This document shows, piece by piece, positions 17,770-26,384 of a stretch of DNA of 64,000 nt (positions are counted from its first letter, which is position 1; the number at the start of each line of letters is the position of its first letter). Origin of the DNA: Phycisphaerales bacterium. Lineage in GTDB: Bacteria > Planctomycetota > Phycisphaerae > Phycisphaerales > UBA1924. The position numbers and the translations under genes are program-made. Under the pieces are notes generated by a model. The model did no database searches. It was given only the letters and a program-made list of their open reading frames with translations, and was not told the origin of the DNA. The DNA is taken from positions 1 through 64,000 of the forward strand of contig JADLBU010000118.1 of NCBI GenBank assembly GCA_020847535.1. The letters are read 5' to 3'.

Positions 17770-18234
17770 ATGACCAGATTCGAATGGTTCATCGGCGGTG
17801 TCCAGATCATCCTGGCGTTCGCCGTCGGCATCACCACCGCCTGCCAGCCCGCGATCAACGCCAGGTTCGCAAGCCACACCCCCTCCCGGATCTACGGCGG
17901 CATCGTCAACTTCGCCATCGGCATGCTCGCAATCCTCGCCGTCGCCGCGCTCTTCCGAACCCCCCTCCCCACCGCCGAGAAGATCTCCGCCGCCCCCTGG
18001 TGGGCCTGGACAGGCGGCATCCTCGGCGCCTTCTTCGTCACCATGTCCGTCATACTCCTCCCCAAAATGGGCGCGGCGATCTTCTTCTCACTTGTGATCG
18101 CCGGCCAGCTCTTCGGCTCGGCCTTCATTGACCACTTCGGCCTCCTCGATGTCGCCGTCCGGCAGTTCACCTGGGGTCGCGGTCTGGGTCTGACCCTCAT
18201 GCTCGCCGGTATGGCCTGCATCCGCTGGCTCTGA
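17770..18234 (+). CDS. DMT-superfamily membrane protein (DUF606/YdcZ-like)
   Basis: 154 residues from ATG 17770, with five likely membrane helices. The pattern VQIILAFAVGITTACQPAIN, then RIYGGIVNFAIGMLAILAVA, WWAWTGGILGAFFVTMSVIL and GAAIFFSLVIAGQLFGSAFI, and the ending LTLMLAGMACIRWL match the DUF606 family. This is a half-size relative of the drug/metabolite transporters that probably works as a dimer. The transported compound is unknown. Confidence 0.8.
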   Translation: MTRFEWFIGGVQIILAFAVGITTACQPAINARFASHTPSRIYGGIVNFAIGMLAILAVAALFRTPLPTAEKISAAPWWAWTGGILGAFFVTMSVILLPKMGAAIFFSLVIAGQLFGSAFIDHFGLLDVAVRQFTWGRGLGLTLMLAGMACIRWL

Positions 18235-18370
18235 ACCCCCACCTTTGCCGATATTTCTTCGTGGCCTCGTGTCTCCGCCATCCACGCTCGGGTCTATCCC
18301 CGCGACTGCCAGTTGCCTGACCTCCAGGCGCCCAACGTCTACACTCGTGCGCCCAAGAAGGAGATCCCGC

Positions 18371-19810
18371 ATGTCCCCCGCAAGCACCGCTCGCATCGGC
18401 TGGTTGCACACCCTGCTCGCCGCCCTCTTCGCCCTCCTCCCCTCCGCCGCGATCGCCCAGGTCAAGGATGTCACCGCCTACCACGCGATCGTGACCAAAG
18501 ACAAGGCCGATCTCCGCTGCGGCGAAACCGCCAACTACTACAGGATCGCCGAACTCCCCGCCGGCACCCTCCTCTCCGTCGATGGTGAGGCCGCCGATTT
18601 CTTCCGCGTCACCTACCCCGCCAGCGGCTGGGCCTACGCCCGCGCTGAATCCGTCAAGTACGACGCCGCCACCAAGACCGCGACCCTCACCGAGGCGAGC
18701 AACCTCCGCGCTGCAAGCGCTGTCGGCGGCATCAAGGGAAGCTGGAAGAACCTGCTTCCCCAGCCCCTCCCCGTCGGTACCTCCCTCAAGGTCATCGATG
18801 AGGCCAAGGACGATGAAGGCCGCATCGTCGGCTACAAGGTCGCCACGCCTGCCAGCGCCCGCGCCTATGTCCGCAAGGCCGACATCCGCCAGGCCACACC
18901 CGCCGAAATCGAAACCGCTCGCCGCACCCAGCCCGCAACCACCGAAGCCACCCCCACTCCTCCCGCACCCAAACCCGCAGGCAAGCCCGCAGACAAGCCT
19001 GTCGAACCCGCGCCCGCAGCTCCCCCCGCCGACAAGACCACCGATGGGTCCGTCGAGCCCGTGACCACACCCCCCGGCACCGACAACTCGCTCGTCGAGC
19101 CCATGGTCAAACCCGGCGATAAGCCAGCCGATGCCCCGGTCACCGCACCCACGACAACGACCACCGATGCCGGCGCCAACCCACCCGCCACCGATACCCC
19201 CGCCGACACCAACGCCCAACCGGCAGCACCCGCCTCCGAGCCAACACCCCGCGCCACCACCATCCAGGATCTCGACCGCTCCTTCGAGGCGATGCGCAGG
19301 CAGAACACCGACGATGCCGAGTACCAGGCACTGCTCGCCGAGTTCCAGAAGCTCAAGGATGCCAACCCCGGTCAGCCCCGCCTCCAGAAGCAGCTCCAGT
19401 CTCGCATCGACTGGCTCCATATGAAGCTCGAGATCCGCGAACGCCAGCGCGAGATCGAGGACATGAAGCGCAAGGCCGACAACCAGGGTCGCGATGTCGG
19501 CACCAAGCTCGCCGATCTCGAACGCCAGCGCCAGTACGCGATCGTCGGCCGACTCCTCCCCAGCAGCGTCTACGACGGCCACTCCCTCCCCCTCATGTAT
19601 CGCCTCCAGTCCGTCACCGGCGGCATCGTCCCCCGCACCATCGGCTACATCAAGCCCGATGACAAGCTCGACCTCCTCCCCAAGCTCAACCAGGTCGTCG
19701 GCGTCATCGGCGAGGTCAAGATGGATCCGGCGATGTCCCTCAACCTCATCACCGCCCAGCGCATCGACATCCTCCAGTCCTCCGATGGCGGACCGGCGCG
19801 GAGTCCGTAA
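18371..19810 (+). CDS. Exported protein with SH3-like domain, Pro/Ala linker and coiled coil
   Basis: 479 residues from ATG 18371 with AAGAAGGAG 7 bases upstream. A Sec signal peptide ends at AIAQ (about residue 25). Residues about 28-90 look like a bacterial SH3-type domain (DLRCGETANYYRIAELPAGT, FFRVTYPASGWAYARAE), and a second, weaker one follows to about 165. A long Pro/Ala/Thr linker (about 185-305) leads to a charged coiled coil (LQSRIDWLHMKLEIRERQRE onward), then a C-terminal beta-rich part (GRLLPSSVYDGHSLPLMYRL). SH3-type domains often bind peptidoglycan, so a periplasmic wall-associated role is plausible but unproven. Confidence 0.75.
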   Translation: MSPASTARIGWLHTLLAALFALLPSAAIAQVKDVTAYHAIVTKDKADLRCGETANYYRIAELPAGTLLSVDGEAADFFRVTYPASGWAYARAESVKYDAATKTATLTEASNLRAASAVGGIKGSWKNLLPQPLPVGTSLKVIDEAKDDEGRIVGYKVATPASARAYVRKADIRQATPAEIETARRTQPATTEATPTPPAPKPAGKPADKPVEPAPAAPPADKTTDGSVEPVTTPPGTDNSLVEPMVKPGDKPADAPVTAPTTTTTDAGANPPATDTPADTNAQPAAPASEPTPRATTIQDLDRSFEAMRRQNTDDAEYQALLAEFQKLKDANPGQPRLQKQLQSRIDWLHMKLEIRERQREIEDMKRKADNQGRDVGTKLADLERQRQYAIVGRLLPSSVYDGHSLPLMYRLQSVTGGIVPRTIGYIKPDDKLDLLPKLNQVVGVIGEVKMDPAMSLNLITAQRIDILQSSDGGPARSP

Positions 19811-19849
19811 CGAACCCGCAGCTCAAACAGCTCACGCGGCACGCCCCCC

Positions 19850-19935
19850 TCTCCCCCCGGGAGAGGGGCCGGGGCTCTGCGAGGCGGTGAGGGCTACTGC
19901 CTCTACCCACACTTCGCCGCTCATGCACCCCACGG
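19850..19935. repeat. Dispersed GAGGCGGTGAGGGCT repeat, copy B1
   Basis: Carries CCCGGGAGAG, GGGGCTCTGCGAGGCGGTGA and GGGCTACTGCCTCTACCC. The same order of blocks recurs at 21551, 28558, 33172 and 40975. Intergenic here. Confidence 0.75.
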
Positions 19936-20009
19936 TGCCATCCGCGCACATGACGAGATATAAGGGAAGCCCGCCCTGCTCCGTACTCCATCAGGTACCA
20001 TCCCACCCG

Positions 20010-20543
20010 ATGACCACCTCCACCGAACCCCTCCGCCTCAACCTCGGCGGCACCGAAGCCCGCCCGGGATGGAAGATCCTCGACATCCAGAAACGCCCCG
20101 AGGTCGACTACATCGGCACCGTCACCGATCTCTCCCAATTCCCCGATGCCTCGGTCACTGAGATCTACGCCTCGCACGTCTACGAGCACCTCAACTACCA
20201 CACCGAGCTGCGCAAGGCCCTCAAGGAAGCCCACCGAGTTCTCAAGCCCGGCGGCATCCTCCGACTCGGAGTCCCCGACCTCGAGACGCTCTGCCGGTTC
20301 ATGCTCGATCCCAAGTACGATGTCCGCGCCAAGTTCCACGTCACCCGCATGATCTTCGGCGGACAGACCGACGACTACGACTACCACAAGGTCGGCCTCA
20401 CACTCGACATCCTCGGCGTCTTCCTGAACGAAGCCGGCTTCACGACGTTCAGACGCATCGACCAGTTCGGCATGTTCAACGATTGCACCGCCACGACCTT
20501 CGACGGAAAGCCCGTCAGCCTCAACGTGATCGCCACGAAGTGA
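20010..20543 (+). CDS. SAM-dependent methyltransferase (type 11-like)
   Basis: 177 residues from ATG 20010. It starts directly with LRLNLGGTEARPGWKILDIQ, the shortened glycine motif of predicted SAM methyltransferases that act on glycan or lipid-linked substrates. Then come FPDASVTEIYASHVYEHLNY and the motif VLKPGGILRLGVPDLETL. The late part (VGLTLDILGVFLNEAGFTTF) closes the fold. It is close to proteins seen in polysaccharide gene clusters, but no such cluster surrounds it here, so the substrate is open. Confidence 0.8.
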   Translation: MTTSTEPLRLNLGGTEARPGWKILDIQKRPEVDYIGTVTDLSQFPDASVTEIYASHVYEHLNYHTELRKALKEAHRVLKPGGILRLGVPDLETLCRFMLDPKYDVRAKFHVTRMIFGGQTDDYDYHKVGLTLDILGVFLNEAGFTTFRRIDQFGMFNDCTATTFDGKPVSLNVIATK

Positions 20544-20785
20544 GCGTGGCCTCGCAGACACGCGCTTGCACCTCTACATCCCACCTATCACCCGGAACGA
20601 ATGTGCCGCACAAAAACCGATCGCGGGCGCTCGCTTCCCTTGTTTCTTGGCTCTATCTGTGAATTCTGCTTGCCAATGAGAACGGCGTGCAACTGATCCG
20701 CTGGGACATGCGAAGAGGTTGGTTGCCTGTCAGGTATGTGTCTCACGGGTAAGTTCTTACCTCGCTTGCACAAGGGAGAGTTGAA
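20544..20785. other. Intergenic leader of the PEP-CTERM-like gene
   Basis: About 240 bases with lower GC than the surroundings. No gene is seen. A promoter for 20786 is likely within it; GGGAG lies 8 bases before that ATG. Confidence 0.4.
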
Positions 20786-21439
20786 ATGAGCAGCATCCGC
20801 ATCCTCGCCGCCGGAGCCATCGCCGCGCTCTGCGCCCAATCGGCACAGGCCGTCATCGTGTTCGACAACGGCGCCCCCAACAGCAGCAACGCCTACCACA
20901 GCGACACCGATACAAGCAACCCATCCGACACCGTCATCGTCGGCGATGATTTCTCGTTCGGCTCCAGCACCGCCTTCAACGAGGTCTCCTTCTGGGGCCT
21001 CTACGCCTTCGACAACGGCGCCCCCGCGGCCGACGACTTCACGATCGCCATCTACGACTACAGCGGCGCGGTCCCCTCCAGTTCCCCGCTCCACTCCTTC
21101 AACGTCGGCAACGCCGTCAGCCGCACCGACACCGGGGCCGATCTCTTCGGCTTCGATGTCTACAGCTACTCGGCGATCATCCCCATGACCAGCCTCTCGG
21201 GCGATTTCCTCCTCTCGGTCTACAACAACACCGCCGGCACCAACGCCGATTGGTACTGGAGCTGCGCCAACGAAGGCAGCGGCAACGCATGGGAGCAGGA
21301 TGCGATCGGCGGAGACTGGCGCCAGGGCGGAGGCGACAGCACACCTCTCAACGAGTACGCCTTCAACCTCAAGGTTCCCGCCCCCTCAAGCCTCTCCCTG
21401 CTCGCCTTCGGCATCCTCCTCCGCAACCGCCGCCGCTGA
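20786..21439 (+). CDS. Exported PEP-CTERM-like protein
   Basis: 217 residues from ATG 20786. The signal peptide ends at AQSAQA (about residue 22). The mature part is Asp/Ser/Asn/Tyr-rich beta structure (VIVGDDFSFGSSTAFNEVSF, FTIAIYDYSGAVPSSSPLHS) of the kind common in planctomycete surface proteins. The C-terminus VPAPSSLSLLAFGILLRNRR is a short sorting signal: a PEP-like VPAPS, a hydrophobic helix and an arginine cluster, as recognised by exosortase systems. No exosortase gene is in the window. The gene is followed by a strong terminator, so it is a single-gene unit. Confidence 0.78.
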   Translation: MSSIRILAAGAIAALCAQSAQAVIVFDNGAPNSSNAYHSDTDTSNPSDTVIVGDDFSFGSSTAFNEVSFWGLYAFDNGAPAADDFTIAIYDYSGAVPSSSPLHSFNVGNAVSRTDTGADLFGFDVYSYSAIIPMTSLSGDFLLSVYNNTAGTNADWYWSCANEGSGNAWEQDAIGGDWRQGGGDSTPLNEYAFNLKVPAPSSLSLLAFGILLRNRRR

Positions 21440-21483
21440 AGCGATGCGACTTCGGTAAAACGAACCTCACGCAACTCAGTTCA

Positions 21484-21514
21484 AACACCCGCCCCCCGGT
21501 GGGTGTTTTTCTTT
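21484..21514 (+). terminator. Rho-independent terminator of the PEP-CTERM-like gene
   Basis: AAACACCC (21484-21491) pairs with GGGTGTTT (21502-21509), then TTTCTTT. It lies 45 bases after the stop. Confidence 0.88.
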
Positions 21515-21550
21515 GATTCACCATAGGTGAGGCGTGAGGCTATTGCCCTT

Positions 21551-21640
21551 CCTCCCCCGGCACTCCGTGGGAGGTGCCGAGCCTTGCAAGGCGGAGGGGG
21601 CTTCCCCTTCTACGCACTTCTCCAACACCCGTGAACCACA
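21551..21640. repeat. Dispersed GAGGCGGTGAGGGCT repeat, copy B2
   Basis: A diverged copy with GTGGGAGGTGCCGAGCCTTG, CAAGGCGGAGGGGGCTTCCC and the tail TCTACGCACTTCTCCAACAC. The tail matches the tails of copies B3 and B4, showing that the unit is about 90 bases. Confidence 0.7.
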
Positions 21641-21724
21641 ACGGCAAACTCGCGCACTTGCATGGGACCGATCCGTTGCCCGTAAATCCCTTTCGAACCC
21701 GGAGGCCTCGCGGCAACAGTCCCA

Positions 21725-22285
21725 TCACCCCCCCGCTGTACCCGAAGATGGCTCGCCCCCGCCCCCAGCGCCCGTCACCACATCCGCCTCATCTCCCCGC
21801 CGCATCACCCACACCCCCAGCATCACCCCCGTCACCACGAAGATCCCGCCCAGCACGAGCACGCTCGAAATCCCCGTCCGCCCAAGCCCCTCCACGAAGT
21901 ACACCGCGACCTTCGGATCCCTGATCGAGATCAACACCTTGATCTTGGCCCCAGGCATCAATCCCGCGCTCACCGCCTCCGCATCCCCGCGCGATTCAAA
22001 CACCGGGCTCACCTCCACCCGCGCATGCGGTCGGAAGTTCACCGAGTAGAGATACGTCAGCTCGACGATGTGCTCGGCCGCTTCCGGATCCACCACCCCG
22101 CCCCGCGCCACCACCTTGATCTGGGCCGACTGCACGACCGCCTCACCCTCACCGCTGTCCAGCGACATCGACACCCAGCGATGAATGTTCCCCCACGCGC
22201 TGCGCGTGCGATCCCCGATGAATGTCAGCGACACCACCACCGCAAACACGAACGCCGCGATCCAGCCCCGTGCCTTCCGCGACAT
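21725..22285 (-). CDS. Two-helix membrane protein, DUF3592-like
   Basis: 186 residues from ATG 22285 (an upstream ATG at 22327 adds a non-protein-like leader). One helix near the N-terminus (GWIAAFVFAVVVSLTFIGD) and one near the C-terminus (SSVLVLGGIFVVTGVMLGVW) bracket an exported beta-rich segment. That segment contains HIVELTYLYSVNFRPHARVE and the PGAKIKVLISIRDPKVAVYF motif, resembling DUF3592 proteins (a PG..V.V.Y.P.NP pattern). Function unknown. It starts 48 bases after the accC stop, on the same strand. Confidence 0.65.
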   Translation of the reverse strand: MSRKARGWIAAFVFAVVVSLTFIGDRTRSAWGNIHRWVSMSLDSGEGEAVVQSAQIKVVARGGVVDPEAAEHIVELTYLYSVNFRPHARVEVSPVFESRGDAEAVSAGLMPGAKIKVLISIRDPKVAVYFVEGLGRTGISSVLVLGGIFVVTGVMLGVWVMRRGDEADVVTGAGGGGEPSSGTAGG

Positions 22286-22332
22286 GCGCCAGCCCCCCGG
22301 CGATCGCCCCCCTGCGTTTCCCCGCACACGGT

Positions 22333-23673
22333 CTACTTCAGCAGCCTCTCCAGATACTTGATATCCACTCCACCCTTCCGGAACGCCGCATCATCCACCA
22401 ACCTCTGATGCAGCGGGATCGTCGTCTTGATCGGCTCGACCTTGAACTCCCGCAGCGCCCGCGACATCCGATCCAGCGCAGCATCCCGCGTCTCGGCATG
22501 CACGATCAGCTTCCCGATCATGCTGTCGTAGTTCGGCGGCACCACGTACCCCGGCACCACGTGGCTATCCAGCCTCACGCCCGGCCCGCCCGGCGTCTCG
22601 TACGTGTTGATCTTCCCCGCGCTGGGACGGAACCCGTGCGCTGGATCCTCCGCATTGATTCTGCACTCGATCGCGTGCCCGCTGATCTTCACATCCGACT
22701 GCCTGAACCCGATCTTCTCACCCGCCGCGATCAGGATCGACATCTTCACGATGTCCACACCCGTGATCAATTCCGTCACCGGGTGCTCCACCTGCACCCG
22801 CGTGTTGACCTCCAGCATGTAGAAATCGCCCTTGTCATCCAGCAGAAACTCGCAGGTCGCCGCCCCCGCGTACTTCGCCGAGCGAATCATCTTCGCCGCC
22901 GACTCGGCGACCTTCTCGAGCTTCCGCCGGTCGATGTTGGGGCTGGGAGCCTCCTCGATCACCTTCTGATGCCGCCGCTGCAGCGAGCAGTCGCGCTCGA
23001 ACAGATGCACCGCGTTCCCGTGCTTATCGCCCAAGCACTGGATCTCGACGTGCCGCGCGAACTCCAGGTACTTCTCGATGAACACCGCACCGTTGCCGAA
23101 GGCCGCCTGCGCCTCCTGGCTGGCGATCCGCAGATTCGACCGCAGCGCCAGCTCGTTGTGGCAGACCTTCATCCCGCGGCCGCCGCCGCCCGCCGAGGCT
23201 TTGATGATCACCGGGTACCCGATCTTCGCAGCGACCTTGACCGCCTCTTCCTCCTCCTCGATCGCCCCATCCGATCCCGGGAACACCGGCACCCCGTTGT
23301 CCCGCGCGGTCCTTTTGCACTCGACCTTGTCACCCAGCTTGCTCATCGCCTCCGGTGAAGGCCCGATGAACTCGATCCCGCAATCACGGCACGCCTGCGA
23401 GAAGTCCGGCCGCTCCGACAGGAACCCGTACCCCGGGTGGATCGCCTCCACATCCGCGACCTCCGCCGCCGCGATCAGACGCGAGATGTTGAGGTAACTC
23501 TCCTTCGCCGGCCCCGGCCCGATGCAGATCGCCCGGTCCGCCAGCCTCAGATACGGGGCATCCTTGTCCGCCTGCGAATATACGCACACGGTCTCGACGC
23601 CCAGCTCCCGGCACGCGCGCATGATGCGAAGAGCAATCTCGCCGCGATTGGCAATCAGAACTCGTTTGAACAT
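22333..23673 (-). CDS. accC: Biotin carboxylase subunit of acetyl-CoA carboxylase
   Basis: 446 residues from ATG 23673, the usual AccC length, giving the canonical start MFKRVLIANRGEIALRIMRA. The ATP-grasp fold has the glycine-rich lid KASAGGGGRGMKV (about 160-172), HVEIQCLGDKHGN, the catalytic EVNTRVQVEHPVTELITGVD (about 288-307) and GHAIECRINAEDP. The enzyme carboxylates biotin on AccB with ATP and bicarbonate, the first step of fatty acid synthesis. accB lies just upstream on the same strand, with a repeat element inserted in the gap. A perfect palindrome AAAAGCGCTTTT lies at 23692-23703, ahead of the start. Confidence 0.97.
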   Translation of the reverse strand: MFKRVLIANRGEIALRIMRACRELGVETVCVYSQADKDAPYLRLADRAICIGPGPAKESYLNISRLIAAAEVADVEAIHPGYGFLSERPDFSQACRDCGIEFIGPSPEAMSKLGDKVECKRTARDNGVPVFPGSDGAIEEEEEAVKVAAKIGYPVIIKASAGGGGRGMKVCHNELALRSNLRIASQEAQAAFGNGAVFIEKYLEFARHVEIQCLGDKHGNAVHLFERDCSLQRRHQKVIEEAPSPNIDRRKLEKVAESAAKMIRSAKYAGAATCEFLLDDKGDFYMLEVNTRVQVEHPVTELITGVDIVKMSILIAAGEKIGFRQSDVKISGHAIECRINAEDPAHGFRPSAGKINTYETPGGPGVRLDSHVVPGYVVPPNYDSMIGKLIVHAETRDAALDRMSRALREFKVEPIKTTIPLHQRLVDDAAFRKGGVDIKYLERLLK

Positions 23674-23703
23674 GCATTGAACTCGATCAGTAAAAGCGCT
23701 TTT

Positions 23704-23815
23704 CAACGCAGAGGTCGCGGAGGTCTCAGAGGAGAATCTGCGGAAAGAGAAGAACAACACGCCGCGGAAGGATCGACCGCATCTCCCCTCTGCGGCCTCT
23801 GCGACCTCCGCGTTA
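23704..23815. repeat. Inverted-repeat element of the CACAGAG family, copy C2
   Basis: AACGCAGAGGTCGCGGAGGT at the left pairs with ACCTCCGCGTT, CTGCGACC and CTCTGCGG at the right. It separates accB from accC, two genes normally only a few bases apart, and could form a long hairpin in their shared transcript. Confidence 0.8.
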
Positions 23816-23828
23816 GAAATATCTTGAC

Positions 23829-24296
23829 TTAGGCCGGCTTGAGCGCAAAGAGCTTCTGCCCGAACTCAACCGCCTGCCCGCTCTTGACCATGATCGACTC
23901 TACCACGCCCGATTTCTCCGCCTTGATCTCGTTGAACACCTTCATCGCCTCGATCAGGCACACCACCGTGTCCGGTGACACCTGCTGCCCCACCTTGACG
24001 AATGTCGGCGCATCCGGATTCGGCGATGAGTAGAACGTCCCCACCATCGGAGATTCGATGGTCACTTGAGGCCCGCTCGGTGCCGCAGCCGGAGCCGCCC
24101 CACCGCCGCCGGAGGCCGCGGGAGTTGCCGCCATCTGCGGTGTCGCCGCGAACATCGGCGAGTGCGCCACCACCGGCACCCCCCCATGCCCGCGCTTGAG
24201 CGTCACCGTTTCCTTCTCATCCTGCAGGTCAAGCTCCGTCAGGTCGTTGTCGACCATCAGCTTGACCAGTTCCTTCAGCTTGTTGGTATCCATCAT
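23829..24296 (-). CDS. accB: Biotin carboxyl carrier protein of acetyl-CoA carboxylase
   Basis: 155 residues from ATG 24296 (ATG 24293 is the next codon). The N-terminus [20 protein letters not shown] is typical of AccB. A Pro/Ala/Gly linker (about 50-80) is followed by the biotinyl domain with [20 protein letters not shown] and the biotin site [13 protein letters not shown]; the Lys of EAMK carries biotin. It carries the carboxyl group from AccC to the carboxyltransferase. The upstream neighbour is an Xaa-Pro peptidase, an arrangement also seen in other bacteria. Confidence 0.96.
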   Translation of the reverse strand: MMDTNKLKELVKLMVDNDLTELDLQDEKETVTLKRGHGGVPVVAHSPMFAATPQMAATPAASGGGGAAPAAAPSGPQVTIESPMVGTFYSSPNPDAPTFVKVGQQVSPDTVVCLIEAMKVFNEIKAEKSGVVESIMVKSGQAVEFGQKLFALKPA

Positions 24297-24447
24297 GACG
24301 AAGTATCCAGGGTCGCCGCCCGGCGACCGGACAGACAGGTAGATCAGGCCACATCCCCGCCAACCGGGGTTCGACATCCCGGGCAGAAGCCAGTGAGCGT
24401 ATCACAGCCGCGCCCCGGCTTCACGAACCACAAGCAAATCACAGACA

Positions 24448-25719
24448 TTACCCCAACGTCGCCCAGTCAAGGTGCATCGGCAGCGTGCAAAGGCACTCCG
24501 CACCCCGCTCCGTCACCAGGTAATCGTTCTCCAGCCGCACACCCCCCACCCCGGGCAGGTAGATCCCCGGCTCGATCGTCAGCACGTTCCCCGCCTCCAG
24601 CGGGCTGGGCGCCACCTGCTGCGTCAGACGCGGCTCCTCATGGATATTGATCCCGATCCCATGCCCCAGCCCGTGCCCGAAGAAGTCCCCGTACCCGAAC
24701 TTGGTGATGCAGTCCCTGGCGATCTTGTCGATCTCCGCAGTCGTCCGCCCCGCCTTCAGGGCATCCGCCGACAAAATGTGCGCCTCCAGCACGACCTGGT
24801 AGATCTCCCGCATCTTCGGCGACCACTTCCCCAAGCTGAACGTCCGCGTCATATCGCTGCGATACCCCTCGCACATCGCCCCCCAGTCGACGAGCAGCGG
24901 CTGGCCGTTCCCCGTCTTGACCGAACCCGGCCGATAGTGCGGCAGCGAGCTGCTCGCCCTTGCCGCCACGATCGACACAAACGCCGGCTCCACCGAACCC
25001 CGCACCTTCATCTGGCTCTCAAGCCGCGCGGCGATCGCCAGCTCCGTCTCGCCCGCCTTGATCGTCGGCAGGATCGCCAGCAGCGCCTGCTGCTGAATCA
25101 TCACCGCCGCACGGATCAGCCCCACCTCGTATTCATTCTTCACCGCACGCATCTTCAGCAAGAGCCCGCGGGTCGCCACCAGTTCCGCAACCCCCACGCT
25201 CGCCCCGGCCTTCTGCAACTGCTCGACCAGCGCATCCCGCTCACCGATCGTCATGTGATCCCCCTGCACACCGCAGCGCAAGACCGATTCGCTCGCGAAC
25301 GTCTCGGCAACACACGGCAGCATCGTCGTCCGCCGGATCACGATCCGCGCAATCGCCTCAAAGTGAACCAGCTCCTCCTGGTACCGGAAATCGCTGATGA
25401 TGATCGGCCTGGCCCCCGCATCCGTCGGCACCAGCAGGTAGCTGTCACCGCCCAGGAACCCCGTCAGGTACCCGACATCCCGCGGATCCGTGATCAGCAT
25501 GTGCGACAGCTCTTTGCCGCTCGCGATCTCCCGCAGTTTGGCGAGCCGATCCGCGTACATCCCCGGCTTCGCCTCAGGCACCACGATCGCCGAATCCCTC
25601 GCGGGGCCCCGCGAACCCTTGGCTCCTGACTTGACACCTGATTTCGCTCCCGATTTGGCCCCTGATTTAGCTGGCTTCCTGGGAATGCGCTTCGTGTGTG
25701 ACTTGGATGCGGTCGGCAT
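24448..25719 (-). CDS. M24B Xaa-Pro aminopeptidase
   Basis: 423 residues. An unusual basic N-terminal tail has repeated [11 protein letters not shown] units (about residues 18-34). The creatinase N-domain follows ([20 protein letters not shown]), then the pita-bread catalytic domain with all metal ligands: Asp in [11 protein letters not shown], Asp in RSDMTRTF, His in [15 protein letters not shown], Glu in [11 protein letters not shown] and Glu in RLENDYLVT. It removes the N-terminal residue before proline, using two metal ions. No signal peptide, so cytoplasmic. In many bacteria efp lies between this gene and accB; here it does not. Confidence 0.9.
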   Translation of the reverse strand: MPTASKSHTKRIPRKPAKSGAKSGAKSGVKSGAKGSRGPARDSAIVVPEAKPGMYADRLAKLREIASGKELSHMLITDPRDVGYLTGFLGGDSYLLVPTDAGARPIIISDFRYQEELVHFEAIARIVIRRTTMLPCVAETFASESVLRCGVQGDHMTIGERDALVEQLQKAGASVGVAELVATRGLLLKMRAVKNEYEVGLIRAAVMIQQQALLAILPTIKAGETELAIAARLESQMKVRGSVEPAFVSIVAARASSSLPHYRPGSVKTGNGQPLLVDWGAMCEGYRSDMTRTFSLGKWSPKMREIYQVVLEAHILSADALKAGRTTAEIDKIARDCITKFGYGDFFGHGLGHGIGINIHEEPRLTQQVAPSPLEAGNVLTIEPGIYLPGVGGVRLENDYLVTERGAECLCTLPMHLDWATLG

Positions 25720-25737
25720 AGACCGCCATCATACGCC

Positions 25738-25793
25738 CGCGTCCCCGCGTCCCCGCGTCCCCGCGTCCCCGCGTCCCCGCGTCCCCGCGGCGA
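25738..25793. repeat. Tandem octamer array (CCCCGCGT), copy F1
   Basis: Six units of CGTCCCCG directly abut the 5' side of the peptidase gene and the kinase fragment. The reverse-complement unit with one base change is tandem at 46664-46746, and a short run lies at 29972-29992. Confidence 0.9.
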
Positions 25794-25794
25794 A

Positions 25795-26140
25795 CGCCCC
25801 AACTCACGCCAGCGCCTCAACCTGCTCGAAGCCATCTGCGATGGCGTCGACATCGCCCATCACCAAGGAATCATCCACCGCGATCTCAAGCCCTCCAACA
25901 TCCTCGTCGAACCTGATGGCTCCCCCAAGGTCCTCGACTTCGGCGTCGCCCGACTCATCGATGCCGGACCTGATGTCACCCGCACACCCAGACCGGCCAG
26001 ATCGCCGGTACGATCGCCTACATGAGCCCCGAGCAGATCTCCGGCCACGGCGCCGGCATCGACATCCGCGCAGACATCCGCGCCCTCGGCGTCATCGGCT
26101 ACGAACTCCTCCCGGCAGGGCGGACAAGCATTTCCGACGG
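25795..26140 (+). pseudogene. Fragment of a Ser/Thr protein kinase (PknB-like), frameshifted
   Basis: One frame reads [20 protein letters not shown] and [13 protein letters not shown], the catalytic-loop HRDLKPSN and the DFG motif. Near 25984 one base appears lost, and the protein continues in another frame as [20 protein letters not shown] (the APE-like activation-loop end) and [13 protein letters not shown]. The N-lobe and everything after subdomain IX are missing. It is bounded by an octamer array and a MITE-like element, which may mark how it was broken. Confidence 0.85.
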
Positions 26141-26292
26141 CCTTCACTACCGGTGCAGGCGCTCTGTAGCGGCTGTAAAGCGCACCGACACCACACGCAA
26201 GCACCTTCGCACCCCGCATGCCGGCTGCACCACCACTCTCAATTACTTGGACTCCCGCCACTCCCCCACTTCGTCACTTCGTCACTTCCCCT

Positions 26293-26384
26293 AAGAGACT
26301 GTTTCAGAATAAGGTAGCAGAGCAGTAGAACACAGGCAGGATGCCTGTGCCACGAGATCGGATAGGGTTCTGAAACAGTCTCTA
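26293..26384. mobile_element. MITE-like element with terminal inverted repeats, contains palindrome copy A3
   Basis: AGAGACTGTTTCAGAA (26294-26309) and TTCTGAAACAGTCTCT (26368-26383) are perfect 16-base inverted repeats about 90 bases apart end to end. Inside lies CACAGGCAGGATGCCTGTG (26331-26349) with its CCACGAGATCGGATA flank, i.e. a copy of family A. No coding capacity. The right end supplies the stop codon of the phosphomannomutase gene. Confidence 0.8.

Noticed and set aside
18197..19582. Minus-strand open frame of 461 codons opposite the SH3-like gene
   Set aside because: Glycine-rich shadow of the Pro/Ala linker; no start signal or domain.
23692..23703. AAAAGCGCTTTT upstream of accC as a LacI operator
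   Set aside because: A perfect palindrome, but it lacks the TG...CA ends of the two sites near the beta-glucan genes, and no regulator is nearby.
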